Shown here: piece after piece, positions 6,530 through 15,221 of the stretch
Numbering within the stretch: the first letter of the stretch is position 1
Layout of the letters: every line of letters begins with the position of its first letter
DNA from: JABZIP01 sp052173355
GTDB lineage: Bacteria > Bacillota > Clostridia > Peptostreptococcales > Anaerovoracaceae
DNA: 15,221 bases
NCBI GenBank assembly: GCA_052173355.1
Contig: JBQMYS010000037.1
Coordinates: forward strand, 1 to 15,221
Reading direction: 5' to 3'
Made by a program: the position numbers and the translations under genes
Notes under the pieces: generated by a model
The model's database searches: none
Told to the model about the DNA's origin: nothing
What the model saw: only the letters and a program-made list of their open reading frames with translations

Positions 6530-6547
6530 GCTCAAAGAAGCAAATTA

Positions 6548-7285
6548 CTATGAATCGGCTCCCGCAGCGAGCGTAAACACACTGACACTCTCCGCTCCGG
6601 CTTCTTTCAGAAGTCGTGCGCATTCATTTGCAGTTGTTCCTGTTGTATATATATCATCTACCAAAATTACGGATTTTCTTTTTAATAATTCCAAACTTTT
6701 TATATCTTCAGAAATTGCATATACACCTTTTATATTATCCGCTCTTTCTTCTGCACGAAGCTTGCTCATAGCTTTTTTGTAGCCTTTCCTCAAAAGTATA
6801 CCGCAAGATACCGGCAAATCCAATTTCTTTGCAAACTTTCTTGCCAAAAGTTCAGCTTGATTATAGCCTCGTTGCCTTTCTTTTTTTGGATGCATAGGAA
6901 CAAAAATAACCAAATCGGCTGCACAACCGCTCGTTAAAAATTTATCAACCATTATATCCGCAAGCGCATCAGCCATATATGATTTTCCGTTAAACTTATA
7001 CTCGGTAATCATTTTCTTAGCCATATCATCATAAACAAGACAGGTATATGCTCTATCAAAATTTTGCGTGCGCTCAACGCAGGTTTTACAAATCTTTTTT
7101 TCTCCTGTTTTAAGTTTTACCCCGCATTTTTCACACTCATGCGCATTTACCCAGTCCAAATCTCGTATGCAATCTTCGCACAAGCTGTATTTTTTACCGG
7201 CATTTATCAAATTACCGCAACAGATACAATAAATATCTGACGGAAATATCAATTCAAGCACACTATCTAAAATTTTTATCGCCAC
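6548..7285 (-). CDS. comF: ComF family phosphoribosyltransferase-like protein
   Basis: A 245-residue protein with an N-terminal zinc-finger-like region of paired cysteines (about 20-23, CEDC 36-39, CEKC 51-54, CKTC 66-69) and a C-terminal type I phosphoribosyltransferase fold. The ComF hallmarks PMHPKKERQRGYNQAE (about 130-145) and the PRPP loop VILVDDIYTTGTT (206-218) are intact. In naturally competent Gram-positives ComFC helps handle incoming single-stranded DNA; the exact activity is unclear. The start is GTG at 7285, preceded by AAAGGAAC, and overlaps the end of recD2 by 10 bp, so the two are coupled. No ComFA helicase gene is nearby; RecD2 may be the functional helicase neighbour. Last gene of a five-gene leftward operon. 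Confidence 0.88.
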   Translation of the reverse strand: MAIKILDSVLELIFPSDIYCICCGNLINAGKKYSLCEDCIRDLDWVNAHECEKCGVKLKTGEKKICKTCVERTQNFDRAYTCLVYDDMAKKMITEYKFNGKSYMADALADIMVDKFLTSGCAADLVIFVPMHPKKERQRGYNQAELLARKFAKKLDLPVSCGILLRKGYKKAMSKLRAEERADNIKGVYAISEDIKSLELLKRKSVILVDDIYTTGTTANECARLLKEAGAESVSVFTLAAGADS

Positions 7286-9510
7286 TTTTGTTCCTTTCCA
7301 TATTTAGCAAGTCTTTCTGTAAGTGCCGTATTTCGAACCGCTGTCCTGTCATTTGCCACCATAGCATCTATGTACTTTCTAGCGCCCACCATTATAACCG
7401 CCGTTTTTCCGCGAGTTACTGCAGTATAGAGCAAATTTCGAGTTGCGAGCAATGGCGGAACCCAAGCTGCCGGTATTATTACTATCGGAAACTCACTACC
7501 CTGACTTTTATGCACTGTAAGCGCATATGCAAGATCCAATTCCTCAAGTTGCAAAAATTCGTATTCTGCTACTTTCCCATCTTCAAATTCTACCAAAACC
7601 AGTTCTTCATCTTTGTTAACATATCGTATATATCCGACTTCTCCGTTAAAAATGCCCTCCCTCTTATTTGGCTCATCTTTCTTTTTCCATTCAATCTTAT
7701 AATTGTTTTTCATCTGCATGACACGATCGCCTTCTCGAAAAATTTTACCTGCATATTTTATTTCTTGCTTATCTGTCGCTTGAGGATTCAATATTGCTTG
7801 AAGTTCATTATTCAGAGCTACACTTCCAATTTTTCCCTTTCTCGTAGGTGTAATAATTTGAATATCCCGCATAGAATCGCAGTTTTCATAATAATTCGGC
7901 AAACGTCTTACACAAAGTTCCTTAATTTTCGTAACGATTACATCTTCATCACTTGTTTCAAGCAGAAAAAAATCCTTATCCTTTTCGTTATAGTATGGGC
8001 TTTCTCCTCTATTTATCCTGTGCGCATTCACAACTATCATGCTTTCTTCAGCTTGGCGAAAAATCTCTGTAAGTTTTACAAAATGCAACGTTTCACTTGC
8101 AAGCATATCCTTTAGCACATTTCCTGCACCCACAGACGGCAACTGATCCGAATCGCCTACAAAAATAACGCGAGTACCGATTTTTACAGCTTCCATAAGC
8201 CCTTTCATCAAAAGTATATCTATCATTGATGCCTCGTCAATAATTATGGCATCTGCATCCAGCATTTCCTCACTGTTTTTACCGAATCGCATAGTACCTT
8301 CATCTTGCGAATAGTAATAGTCCAACATTCTATGTATTGTAAACGCTTCATATCCGGATGCTTGGGTTATACGTTTTGCAGCACGACCTGTCGGCGCTGC
8401 AATCAACACCTTAAGTCCTGATACTTCAAGCACCTTTATAATCATATCTATGATTGTAGTTTTTCCTGTTCCCGGTCCTCCGGTAATAATAAAAATTCCC
8501 GATTTTAAAGAATTTTCGACCGCATTTTTTTGATTTTCGGACAATCTTATGTTTCTATCTTGCTCCTGCATGCTAATTATCTGCCCTACATCCCTGCTTA
8601 TCGGCAATAGATTTGAATTTGCAAGTTCCAGTAATTTTTTACAAACAATTTGTTCCGCTTCGTAGTAATACCACAAAAAAACTTTCTCAAGCAAATCGTT
8701 TTTCTCAATTTTAATTTTTCCTGAAAAAACCATCTCACTAAGTTCCACATCTATTTCTTCACCTGTAAGTTCCAACAGTTCACCTGCATCTTCAAGCAGC
8801 TTGGCTTTATCAAGATAAGTGTTACCGAATGAAGCCCACATGTGCAATATATGCAATACTCCGCTTTGTATCCTCTGAAAATCCCCTTTTTCTATACCTA
8901 GCGAAAGTGCACAAATATCTATCTTTCGAAACGAAAGCCCGGCAAGTTCTCCCAATATCTCATATGGATGCTTTTTTATCATTTCTATAGTTGAAATGCC
9001 GTAGTTTTGAAATAACCTATATGAATAAGCAGGTGAGATTTCATGCTCCTGCAAAAACATTCCTATTTGTGTTACCGCTTGTTTCTTAGCGTAGTCCGCG
9101 CCTATATTTATTGCATTTTTTTCACCTATGCCTTTGATTTTCGTCAAAAGCATAGGTTCTTTTTCTATAACTTCAAGTGTTTTTTCACCAAATTCCATAA
9201 CAATCAAATGCGCCTTTTTTTTGCCTATACCTCGAATAGCTCCCGTTGCTAAAAATTTTTCTATTTGCTGTGCACCCTTTGGAATTATACTCCTTGCAGA
9301 ATTAGCCGAAAATTGTTCTCCATACGCCCTATGAACAGTATAGCTCCCAACGAATTCATAATCACTACCTACCTCTACAAACGGCAGTATTCCAACAATT
9401 ACTATTTCGCCACCGTCACTTGCAACAGCATCAATTACCGTATATCCGTTCTCATTATTACGAAAGCGAAGGTTTTCAACCCTCGCTTCCAAAACAACTT
9501 CCTTTACCAT
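7276..9510 (-). CDS. recD2: RecD2-type ATP-dependent DNA helicase
   Basis: A 744-residue superfamily 1B 5'-3' DNA helicase of the RecD2 (RecD-like, RecBC-independent) type, involved in DNA repair and replication-fork maintenance. It has the long RecD2 N-terminal region: an OB-like part (about 5-70) and helix-hairpin-helix elements (about 80-185, with AIRGIGKKKA and KIKGIGEKNA). Helicase motifs: I GGPGTGKT (344-351), Ia AAPTGRAAKR (371-380), II DEAS (425-428), III GDSDQLPS (452-459), V TVHKSQGSEF (665-674), VI YTAVTRGK (695-702). All look functional and the length is normal. The ATG at 9510 lies inside the end of the yhaM-like gene (7-bp overlap) with GAAGG upstream, so translation is coupled. 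There are no recB or recC genes, as expected for RecD2. Confidence 0.95.
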   Translation of the reverse strand: MVKEVVLEARVENLRFRNNENGYTVIDAVASDGGEIVIVGILPFVEVGSDYEFVGSYTVHRAYGEQFSANSARSIIPKGAQQIEKFLATGAIRGIGKKKAHLIVMEFGEKTLEVIEKEPMLLTKIKGIGEKNAINIGADYAKKQAVTQIGMFLQEHEISPAYSYRLFQNYGISTIEMIKKHPYEILGELAGLSFRKIDICALSLGIEKGDFQRIQSGVLHILHMWASFGNTYLDKAKLLEDAGELLELTGEEIDVELSEMVFSGKIKIEKNDLLEKVFLWYYYEAEQIVCKKLLELANSNLLPISRDVGQIISMQEQDRNIRLSENQKNAVENSLKSGIFIITGGPGTGKTTIIDMIIKVLEVSGLKVLIAAPTGRAAKRITQASGYEAFTIHRMLDYYYSQDEGTMRFGKNSEEMLDADAIIIDEASMIDILLMKGLMEAVKIGTRVIFVGDSDQLPSVGAGNVLKDMLASETLHFVKLTEIFRQAEESMIVVNAHRINRGESPYYNEKDKDFFLLETSDEDVIVTKIKELCVRRLPNYYENCDSMRDIQIITPTRKGKIGSVALNNELQAILNPQATDKQEIKYAGKIFREGDRVMQMKNNYKIEWKKKDEPNKREGIFNGEVGYIRYVNKDEELVLVEFEDGKVAEYEFLQLEELDLAYALTVHKSQGSEFPIVIIPAAWVPPLLATRNLLYTAVTRGKTAVIMVGARKYIDAMVANDRTAVRNTALTERLAKYGKEQKWR

Positions 9511-10463
9511 CTATATAGCCTTCTATTTTCCAAAGTCCACACTCTGTCTGAAAATCCGTTCGTGCAAACACCTGCAAGTGCTTCTTCTATATCAAACACT
9601 CTCGCATCTATTATATCCAGATAATGTAAAAGCTCCGCTTCCAAAAACATCGGTCTTTTAGGGCTCCCAAATTCCGGCTCATAATGATGACTTAGTATCA
9701 TATGCTTTAACAGCAGTGCTTTCTTCGGATCCATTCCTTCTTCCTGTTCATATCTGTCGATACAAACAACTCCTTGTACTATGTGACCCAAAAGCATCCC
9801 TTGCACTGAATATCCGTCCGAAATCCCAAGTTCATTTGAACGAATTTCATTGATTTTTTCAATATCGTGCATTATAACACCGCAAGCAACCATATCCCTG
9901 TTTATAGATTCATAGACATCACAAAGCTTATCGCCACTCATAAGCATTCGTTTTATATGATAAAGAAGTCCTCCGAATTGAGCATGATGATTTGATTGTG
10001 CCGCCGGATAGTACATTAGCTTATCCTTGTATTTTTCCAAGTGCCAAACCGCTATTTTTCTATAATCTTCGTCTGCTATATCCTTTGCTCTGCTATAGAT
10101 ATAATCGTACATATCTTGTGACTTTTCCGGTGCCGCCTTTATCAGTTCCCCTATTTCATACTGGTCTTCATCAGCGGATTCAGCTTTGCGCATACGCAGA
10201 ATTTTTATCTGCTTGGAATTATTCCAAATATTAACCCTGCCCTTTACCTTTACTATATCGCCTGCTTGAATTTCAGCAAGAGTCGCTTCATCATCTTCGC
10301 TTATATCCCATTTTTTTCCATTTATATCGCCGGTTGAATCGGAAAGCATTATATCAAGATATGCTTTTTTATTTGACCCTATCCGAATTTCCGAAGATTT
10401 CACCATAAAAAAATCGACAATTTCATCATCAGGCCAAAGTTCTTTTACGAAAAATCTTTTCAT
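9504..10463 (-). CDS. yhaM: YhaM-like 3'-5' exoribonuclease, OB-fold plus HD domain
   Basis: A 319-residue protein with an N-terminal OB-fold nucleic-acid-binding domain (about 10-95) and a C-terminal HD phosphohydrolase domain (about 130-300), the arrangement of YhaM/Cbf1, which trims RNA and some DNA 3' ends. Metal-site motifs: NHHAQFGGLLYH (158-169), HD at 199-200, GHI (226-228), SHH (258-260) and a late Asp (D283 or D286). The HD box reads MHDIEK where the common form is HDIGK; the metal ligands are kept, so activity is probably retained. The ATG follows AAAGGAGAG. It sits 14 nt after nadE and overlaps recD2 by 7 bp, so it belongs to the same operon. Other HD nucleases are possible, but the OB-HD pairing and length favour YhaM. 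Confidence 0.87.
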   Translation of the reverse strand: MKRFFVKELWPDDEIVDFFMVKSSEIRIGSNKKAYLDIMLSDSTGDINGKKWDISEDDEATLAEIQAGDIVKVKGRVNIWNNSKQIKILRMRKAESADEDQYEIGELIKAAPEKSQDMYDYIYSRAKDIADEDYRKIAVWHLEKYKDKLMYYPAAQSNHHAQFGGLLYHIKRMLMSGDKLCDVYESINRDMVACGVIMHDIEKINEIRSNELGISDGYSVQGMLLGHIVQGVVCIDRYEQEEGMDPKKALLLKHMILSHHYEPEFGSPKRPMFLEAELLHYLDIIDARVFDIEEALAGVCTNGFSDRVWTLENRRLYRW

Positions 10464-10477
10464 AATCTCTCCTTTAT

Positions 10478-12289
10478 TTATTCAAGTTCTGCAATCCACT
10501 CTTTCATTGTGAAATCGCTTGGCATCGAAAATCCACCATTTTTCGAAAACGAAATATCAAATATAAAAACTCCATCCGGCATTGCATTTCGCTTGAATTG
10601 CTGAGATGACAATCTAGAATAAAAAATTTTCAAATATTTTTTGATTTCATATTCGTCATAATTTTCAAAAGTTTTACACGCAAGTTGCAACAATTCATTA
10701 GGGTGTGCCAAATTTTTCAGCGTGTGATACAAAAAGAAATCGTGAAGTTCATATGGCCCGATAGCGGATTCTGTCAGCTGAGCGATTTCGCCCGCTTTTT
10801 TTGCCGGAATCAACTCCGGGGAAATCGGCAAGTTGACTATTCCCGTCAGCGCATCCGCCAATTCCTTGTTTTTCGCATTTTCTGCACAATCCTTGACAAT
10901 TTCCCTAATTACGGTCTTTGGTATGCCCCCATTCACACTATACATCGACATATGATCTCCGTTATACGTGCACCAACCAAGCGCAATCTCCGACATATCG
11001 CCTGTTCCTACAACCAGTCCGTTAACATCATTGGCAACATCCATAAGTATCTGCGTACGCTCTCGCGCCTGTGCATTTTCATACGTGGCATTCATCAAAT
11101 TTTCATCATGCCGTATATCTTTAAAATGCGCCAGTACCGCCCCATTTATAGGGATTGTTCGTATATCGACGCCAAGTGAACTCATAAGCGTATGCGCAAA
11201 ATCCTTTGTTTTGTTGCTCGTGCCAAGTCCCGGCATTGTAATTGCGAGCACGTCACTTGGCTTTTTCCCTATTTTCTTCATCGCTTTTGCACAGACTATC
11301 AAAGCCAAGGTGGAATCAAGCCCTCCTGAAACTCCGATTACAGCCTTTTCAGCTTTTATATGCAAAATCCTCCTTGCAAGCGCAGAAACTTGCATATTCA
11401 ATATTTCCCTTATTTGTTTTTTTCTTTTTCCCTCATCTTCCGATAAAAACGGGTTTTTAACGAATTTTCTATACTTAATATCATTAAAAGCAAGCATTGA
11501 CATTTCTTCTAATGTAAAGGCTCTTTCAACATGACTTGGCGTATTTTTTTCTGATACGTTTCGTTCTAAATTTACATCCGCAAAGATAATTTTTTCGTCA
11601 TCATCATAAAGTCTGCCCTCAGATATAATAGTACCCTTCTCGCAAACGAACATATCGCCCGAAAAAATCCCGTTTTCTACAGTTTCGTATGTGCCGCACG
11701 ATATATAAACCATGCTGTTTCCATTTTGCGCAGTAATCGCTTTGAATTTATTTCTTTGAATCTCCTGCTTTCCCAAATAATTTAGCGAGTCATCAACGCA
11801 TATCGACAAATCGAAATTTGCTTCATCCGATTTCATAAATTCCATACTTATTCTATCGTTTTGCAAACTGTAACCGCTTGAAGATACAAATACTATATCC
11901 CCGCCTATATCCAATATCGACCCGTCTTCGCTTTCATTTTCTATACAGTTGAACTCTCTGATTTCACCATTTGAAAAAGTAAGATTCCCAAACCTCACTT
12001 TCCCGTTTAACATAAGATAGCAAGGTAATACCACCTTTACACTCTTATTTTTCAATGCCTTTTTTATACTTACAAAAGCTTGTATCTGTTTTTCATAAAA
12101 AAAGCTGTGAAACGCAAGCTCTCCTATATATCTTCCGGTAAGTGCCGCCGGCGGAAATATCAATATGCCGGTTCTTTCTTTTTCCGCAAGAGTTATGAAT
12201 TTCTTTATCTCCTTTAAATTTGAGGCTATATCGCCTATTTGCAATTTAGGCATTGCTGTAGCAATTCTCAAATATTTTCCCTGAAACAT
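10478..12289 (-). CDS. nadE: NAD synthetase with degenerate glutaminase-like domain
   Basis: A 603-residue two-domain NAD synthetase that amidates deamido-NAD with ATP as the last step of NAD synthesis. The C-terminal synthetase domain (about 300-600) looks active: P-loop SGGLDST (321-327), ENAQARERTQ (404-413), GTGDMSEIALGWCTYNGDH (428-446), PISPEL (488-493) and GPYELHDFFLYH (511-522). The N-terminal nitrilase-like domain (about 1-245) normally hydrolyses glutamine with a Glu-Lys-Cys triad. Here the Glu motif FPELxLTGY reads FPPAALTGR (45-53), the region that should hold the Lys (PKxxLPNYxEFYE) is missing, and the CEDLW segment is absent; the Cys at 164 aligns better with a later strand. Probably ammonia-dependent or partnered. 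The ATG follows AGGAGATAAG, 8 nt after the upstream stop, so it is coupled to the EAL gene. Confidence 0.9.
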   Translation of the reverse strand: MFQGKYLRIATAMPKLQIGDIASNLKEIKKFITLAEKERTGILIFPPAALTGRYIGELAFHSFFYEKQIQAFVSIKKALKNKSVKVVLPCYLMLNGKVRFGNLTFSNGEIREFNCIENESEDGSILDIGGDIVFVSSSGYSLQNDRISMEFMKSDEANFDLSICVDDSLNYLGKQEIQRNKFKAITAQNGNSMVYISCGTYETVENGIFSGDMFVCEKGTIISEGRLYDDDEKIIFADVNLERNVSEKNTPSHVERAFTLEEMSMLAFNDIKYRKFVKNPFLSEDEGKRKKQIREILNMQVSALARRILHIKAEKAVIGVSGGLDSTLALIVCAKAMKKIGKKPSDVLAITMPGLGTSNKTKDFAHTLMSSLGVDIRTIPINGAVLAHFKDIRHDENLMNATYENAQARERTQILMDVANDVNGLVVGTGDMSEIALGWCTYNGDHMSMYSVNGGIPKTVIREIVKDCAENAKNKELADALTGIVNLPISPELIPAKKAGEIAQLTESAIGPYELHDFFLYHTLKNLAHPNELLQLACKTFENYDEYEIKKYLKIFYSRLSSQQFKRNAMPDGVFIFDISFSKNGGFSMPSDFTMKEWIAELE

Positions 12290-12297
12290 CTTATCTC

Positions 12298-15192
12298 CTA
12301 TGCATCCCGCTTCATCAATGCAACAAACTCATCTAAAGGTAACGGTTTTGAATAGTAATACCCCTGCGCATACTTACACCCTACATTTTTCAAGATTTCG
12401 ACTTGTTCCTGCGTTTCAACACCCTCGCATATTACTTCCATACCAAGTTGCTGTGAAAGCGCCACAATCGCTTCCATTACTTTGTGATTATTATTTTCCA
12501 AGTCAGTCGCAAGCAAGAATTGCCTATCAAGTTTAATAACATCCGCGTGTATAGATTGAAGCAGTGAAATAGAAGAAAATCCTGATCCGAAATCATCTAT
12601 TGAAACTCGGTATCCCACTGTTCTGAGTTCATTTACCCTTGTTTCTACAAGATTTTGACCGTATTCTCCCATACTTTCCGTAATCTCTATTTCAAGTTTA
12701 CCTCGCGGTATATTAAATCTATCGGATATTTCCGTCAATTTTCTTACAAACCTCTTATCTTTTAAGTGTCTACGTGAAAAATTCGTTGATATTACTATAC
12801 CGTCAAAATTTTGATTTATCCAATTTTGCAAATTTGCACAAGCCGCTTCAAACATCTGAAAATCAAGTTCCACTATAAACCCGGTAGTTTCCAAATGCGG
12901 TACAAATACACTCGGAGGAATCATGCCATGTATTCCATGGTTCCAGCGAACCAGAACCTCCACGCCTACAAGCTTACCTGTAAATACATTGTATTTAGCT
13001 TGATAGTACGGTATAAACGCACCGTCACGAAGCGCTATCATCATGTCTTTATATATCAAACGTGTATTTTCAAGTGCGCCTGCCATACTTTCATCATAGC
13101 ATATAAAATTGGTACGATAATTTTCTGCTATAGTTCCAAGCGCATAGTTGGAATGCTTCATAAGTTCTATAACAGACATATGCGCTATTATGTCATTCTT
13201 GTTTATTATGTATGCCCCTGCTCTGAAATTGATATTATAATCAAGCTTCTTGCTGATTTCGTCTGCAATGCCGCCAAAAATCCTGTTGATTCTGGCTTCC
13301 AGTTCTTCTCTACCGTCTACCGCTAAAAACAGCACAAAATGATCCGCCCAAAGTGCACCGACAAATTCACCCACATTCAGAGAATTTTTTAAATACGTTC
13401 CCACAAGTGAAAGAACGCTGTCACCTGCATTAAATCCATATATATCGTTTATATATTTGAATTTCGCTATATCTATGTGAACAAGTGCAAGATTGTTACT
13501 GTAACTATCCGGTTTTTCCTTTGAAAGTCGCATATTCACCGCCTTTTGAAATCTGGTGAAATTCCAAACTCCGCTTACTTCATTGTAATTTAGCCTTCGG
13601 TCGCGCCTTTTCATATAATATCTGTAAAGCATGGATAGTAAAACTATAACCAGTGCAACGCTGATTTCCAAAATGATGATTAACATAGGATGTCTTTTTA
13701 TTCCCGAAACCATGCTGTTATCTTGCGCTTTCATAGCTGATGCCATCAGCATATATTCAACTTCTTCACTGCCAAGTGGGGCAATTACCTTGTTAAATAT
13801 AGGTACTAATGCCGTTTTTTTACAAGAAACACCTATGGAAAGCTGTCTACTCTGATTAAAATCCGAATCTTTCACCAGATTAGGATACTTATGTGTATTC
13901 GCAAACACCTCGTATGCGTACTTATTCAAATATGTATAACTCGCCTGACCCTCGTTTACTCTCTTTAAACATTCTTCAATGGTATCGTAAAGTTCAACAT
14001 CCTTGCCGATTACCATAGCCTTAATCTGGGCAGTGGAAAAATACGGCTTTGGAATTGCCACCGGCAAATTGTATGAATTCGGATTGTATACCGCTACTGT
14101 TTTCATATTTACATACGGTTGTGTTAAAGCAATTTTCTTACCGTCAGATGCTACAAATTCCCTATCACATCCTCCTATTAAATCAACTTGCCCCAATTCA
14201 ACCGCTTTCATTGCCTCTGAATAACTTTTGTACCATATATATTCAAACTCTATTCCCGTATTTTCCGTAATTTCATCCAGCATTTCAAATATAAATCCTT
14301 GATAATGCCTGTTTATAAAATCGTAAAAACTCATAGGAATCCAGTCAAGCGAATATGCCACCTTAATTTTTTTATTGTATTTTATGTATTCTTTTTCTTC
14401 ATCTGTCAAGTTAATCACTTGCATAGGCTTGTTCTCTTTGTAACCCAATGCTATTTTTTCGTTAAAATTCGGTAAACTTCTCACAATCAACTTCATGGCT
14501 CTGTTCATCTGCGCTAGAATTTTATCGTGATTCGGGCTTGCTTTGCTCACGCCAAAATAAAATGGCATAGTTCCAAGGTCGTATATTTCCCTATAACCGG
14601 CTAAATTATCATAATTGCTGACCAGCGCACAGTCGATTTTCCCCAATGACAAATCCAGTCTGAGCGTGCTTTCGCTATCGTATTCATAAATCGCAAGTTT
14701 TAGACCGTTTTCCGCTTGCATTTGCTCAAGTTTTGACGAATATATATTGTTTCTGAGCATACCTACCCTTGCATTTTGCAACGTCCTATAATCGTTATAC
14801 AAAAATTTGGAACTGTATTCATCAGTCACAAGCATACATTCAAGAGTTCCCGCAGGAGAACTTGTAAAATCCAAGTATTCCGCTTTTTCAGGCGATTTAT
14901 TTACATATCCTATAACATCAAGCTCTCCGCTTTTAAGTTTTTCGATACACTTTTCATATCGCTCCACCCTGTACTCATACTCGAAATCCGTATGAGTTGC
15001 TATTTCCTGCATATATTGAAAATTATATCCTTTCGGATTGCCGATAGTATCAACCTCACTAATTGATTTTATCATTGGAAATGCAATTTTAACCTTTATA
15101 TTGTAATCATCTTTTATCGCATATGCAAAGTCTCTTTCTGAAACTAATACAAACAGCAAAACAAGCGCCACCATAAATGATGTCGCTTTCAT
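12298..15192 (-). CDS. Membrane c-di-GMP phosphodiesterase with two ligand-binding domains
   Basis: A 964-residue signalling protein. An N-terminal signal or anchor (about 4-25, ending AYA) is followed by two periplasmic solute-binding family 3 domains (about 32-250 and 275-490), a membrane helix (about 502-526), a GGDEF-like domain (about 565-700) and an EAL domain (about 715-960). The GGDEF motif reads WADHF (615-619), so diguanylate cyclase activity is not expected. The EAL domain has the variant EVL (745-747) and keeps the other catalytic residues: Asn804, Glu836, Asp866, Asp867, Lys887, Glu923, Gln943. It should therefore cleave c-di-GMP in response to an outside ligand, possibly an amino acid. 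The ATG has AAGGATTT upstream. It heads the five-gene operon; only 29 nt of leader are in the window, too little to judge the promoter. Confidence 0.92.
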   Translation of the reverse strand: MKATSFMVALVLLFVLVSERDFAYAIKDDYNIKVKIAFPMIKSISEVDTIGNPKGYNFQYMQEIATHTDFEYEYRVERYEKCIEKLKSGELDVIGYVNKSPEKAEYLDFTSSPAGTLECMLVTDEYSSKFLYNDYRTLQNARVGMLRNNIYSSKLEQMQAENGLKLAIYEYDSESTLRLDLSLGKIDCALVSNYDNLAGYREIYDLGTMPFYFGVSKASPNHDKILAQMNRAMKLIVRSLPNFNEKIALGYKENKPMQVINLTDEEKEYIKYNKKIKVAYSLDWIPMSFYDFINRHYQGFIFEMLDEITENTGIEFEYIWYKSYSEAMKAVELGQVDLIGGCDREFVASDGKKIALTQPYVNMKTVAVYNPNSYNLPVAIPKPYFSTAQIKAMVIGKDVELYDTIEECLKRVNEGQASYTYLNKYAYEVFANTHKYPNLVKDSDFNQSRQLSIGVSCKKTALVPIFNKVIAPLGSEEVEYMLMASAMKAQDNSMVSGIKRHPMLIIILEISVALVIVLLSMLYRYYMKRRDRRLNYNEVSGVWNFTRFQKAVNMRLSKEKPDSYSNNLALVHIDIAKFKYINDIYGFNAGDSVLSLVGTYLKNSLNVGEFVGALWADHFVLFLAVDGREELEARINRIFGGIADEISKKLDYNINFRAGAYIINKNDIIAHMSVIELMKHSNYALGTIAENYRTNFICYDESMAGALENTRLIYKDMMIALRDGAFIPYYQAKYNVFTGKLVGVEVLVRWNHGIHGMIPPSVFVPHLETTGFIVELDFQMFEAACANLQNWINQNFDGIVISTNFSRRHLKDKRFVRKLTEISDRFNIPRGKLEIEITESMGEYGQNLVETRVNELRTVGYRVSIDDFGSGFSSISLLQSIHADVIKLDRQFLLATDLENNNHKVMEAIVALSQQLGMEVICEGVETQEQVEILKNVGCKYAQGYYYSKPLPLDEFVALMKRDA

Positions 15193-15221
15193 AAATCCTT
15201 TCTTATTTATTTTTGCTTTGT

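Noticed and set aside
6338..6530. 6S RNA, 5S rRNA, SRP RNA or c-di-GMP riboswitch in the convergent gap
   Set aside because: The closed-stem shape and scattered matches (GGTGAC...ATAGC, or GGGCAAA on the minus strand) are suggestive, but the conserved cores of these RNAs are missing, and a riboswitch would be misplaced at the 3' ends of both genes.
7288..8115. A 275-codon open frame on the plus strand opposite recD2
   Set aside because: Composition is Phe/Cys/Ser/Ile-rich without domain features, there is no ribosome site, and it lies wholly antisense to a well-supported helicase gene.
10968..11534. A 188-codon open frame on the plus strand opposite nadE
   Set aside because: Ser/Ile/Phe-rich shadow of the conserved synthetase domain, with no promoter or ribosome site.

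Overview
The window comes from an AT-rich genome with strong Shine-Dalgarno sites, short spacers and gene overlaps. Its families (YibE/F pair, DUF2325, flavodiiron/rubredoxin protein, NusG domain II protein, Gx transporter, RecD2, YhaM) point to an anaerobic member of the Clostridia (Bacillota). I cannot place it below class. No rRNA, tRNA, CRISPR array, phage gene or transposase is visible.

Layout. (1) 1-1400, minus strand: the start of an exported protein cut by the window edge, a ZnuC-like metal ABC ATPase without a permease or binding protein beside it, and a small Cys/His-rich DUF2325 protein. A rho-independent terminator and a pentanucleotide repeat separate the last two. (2) 1401-1667: a divergent control region with two consensus-like sigma-A promoters. 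The leftward one carries a GTTAGC/GCTAAC dyad right at its predicted start site, a candidate metalloregulator operator. (3) 1668-6337, plus strand: two overlapping YibE/F membrane proteins, then a four-module flavodiiron protein (oxygen/NO reductase core, flavodoxin, flavin reductase, rubredoxin), a membrane-anchored NusG domain II protein and a Gx transporter. The last three look like one redox-related transcription unit. (4) 6338-6547: a gap between convergent genes holding a GC-richer, foldable element with imperfect terminal inverted repeats and a 9-bp flanking direct repeat. (5) 15192-6548, minus strand: a tight five-gene operon. It encodes a dual solute-binding-domain, degenerate-GGDEF, intact-EAL membrane protein; an NAD synthetase whose glutaminase domain seems to have lost its catalytic triad; a YhaM-type exoribonuclease; the RecD2 helicase; and a ComF-type phosphoribosyltransferase.

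The points most worth a second look are the unexplained element at 6336-6529, the NadE pseudo-glutaminase domain, the coupling of a c-di-GMP phosphodiesterase sensor to NAD synthesis and nucleic-acid genes, and the metal-operator promoter of the DUF2325 gene. I did not find convincing evidence of a wholly new defence or mobile system.
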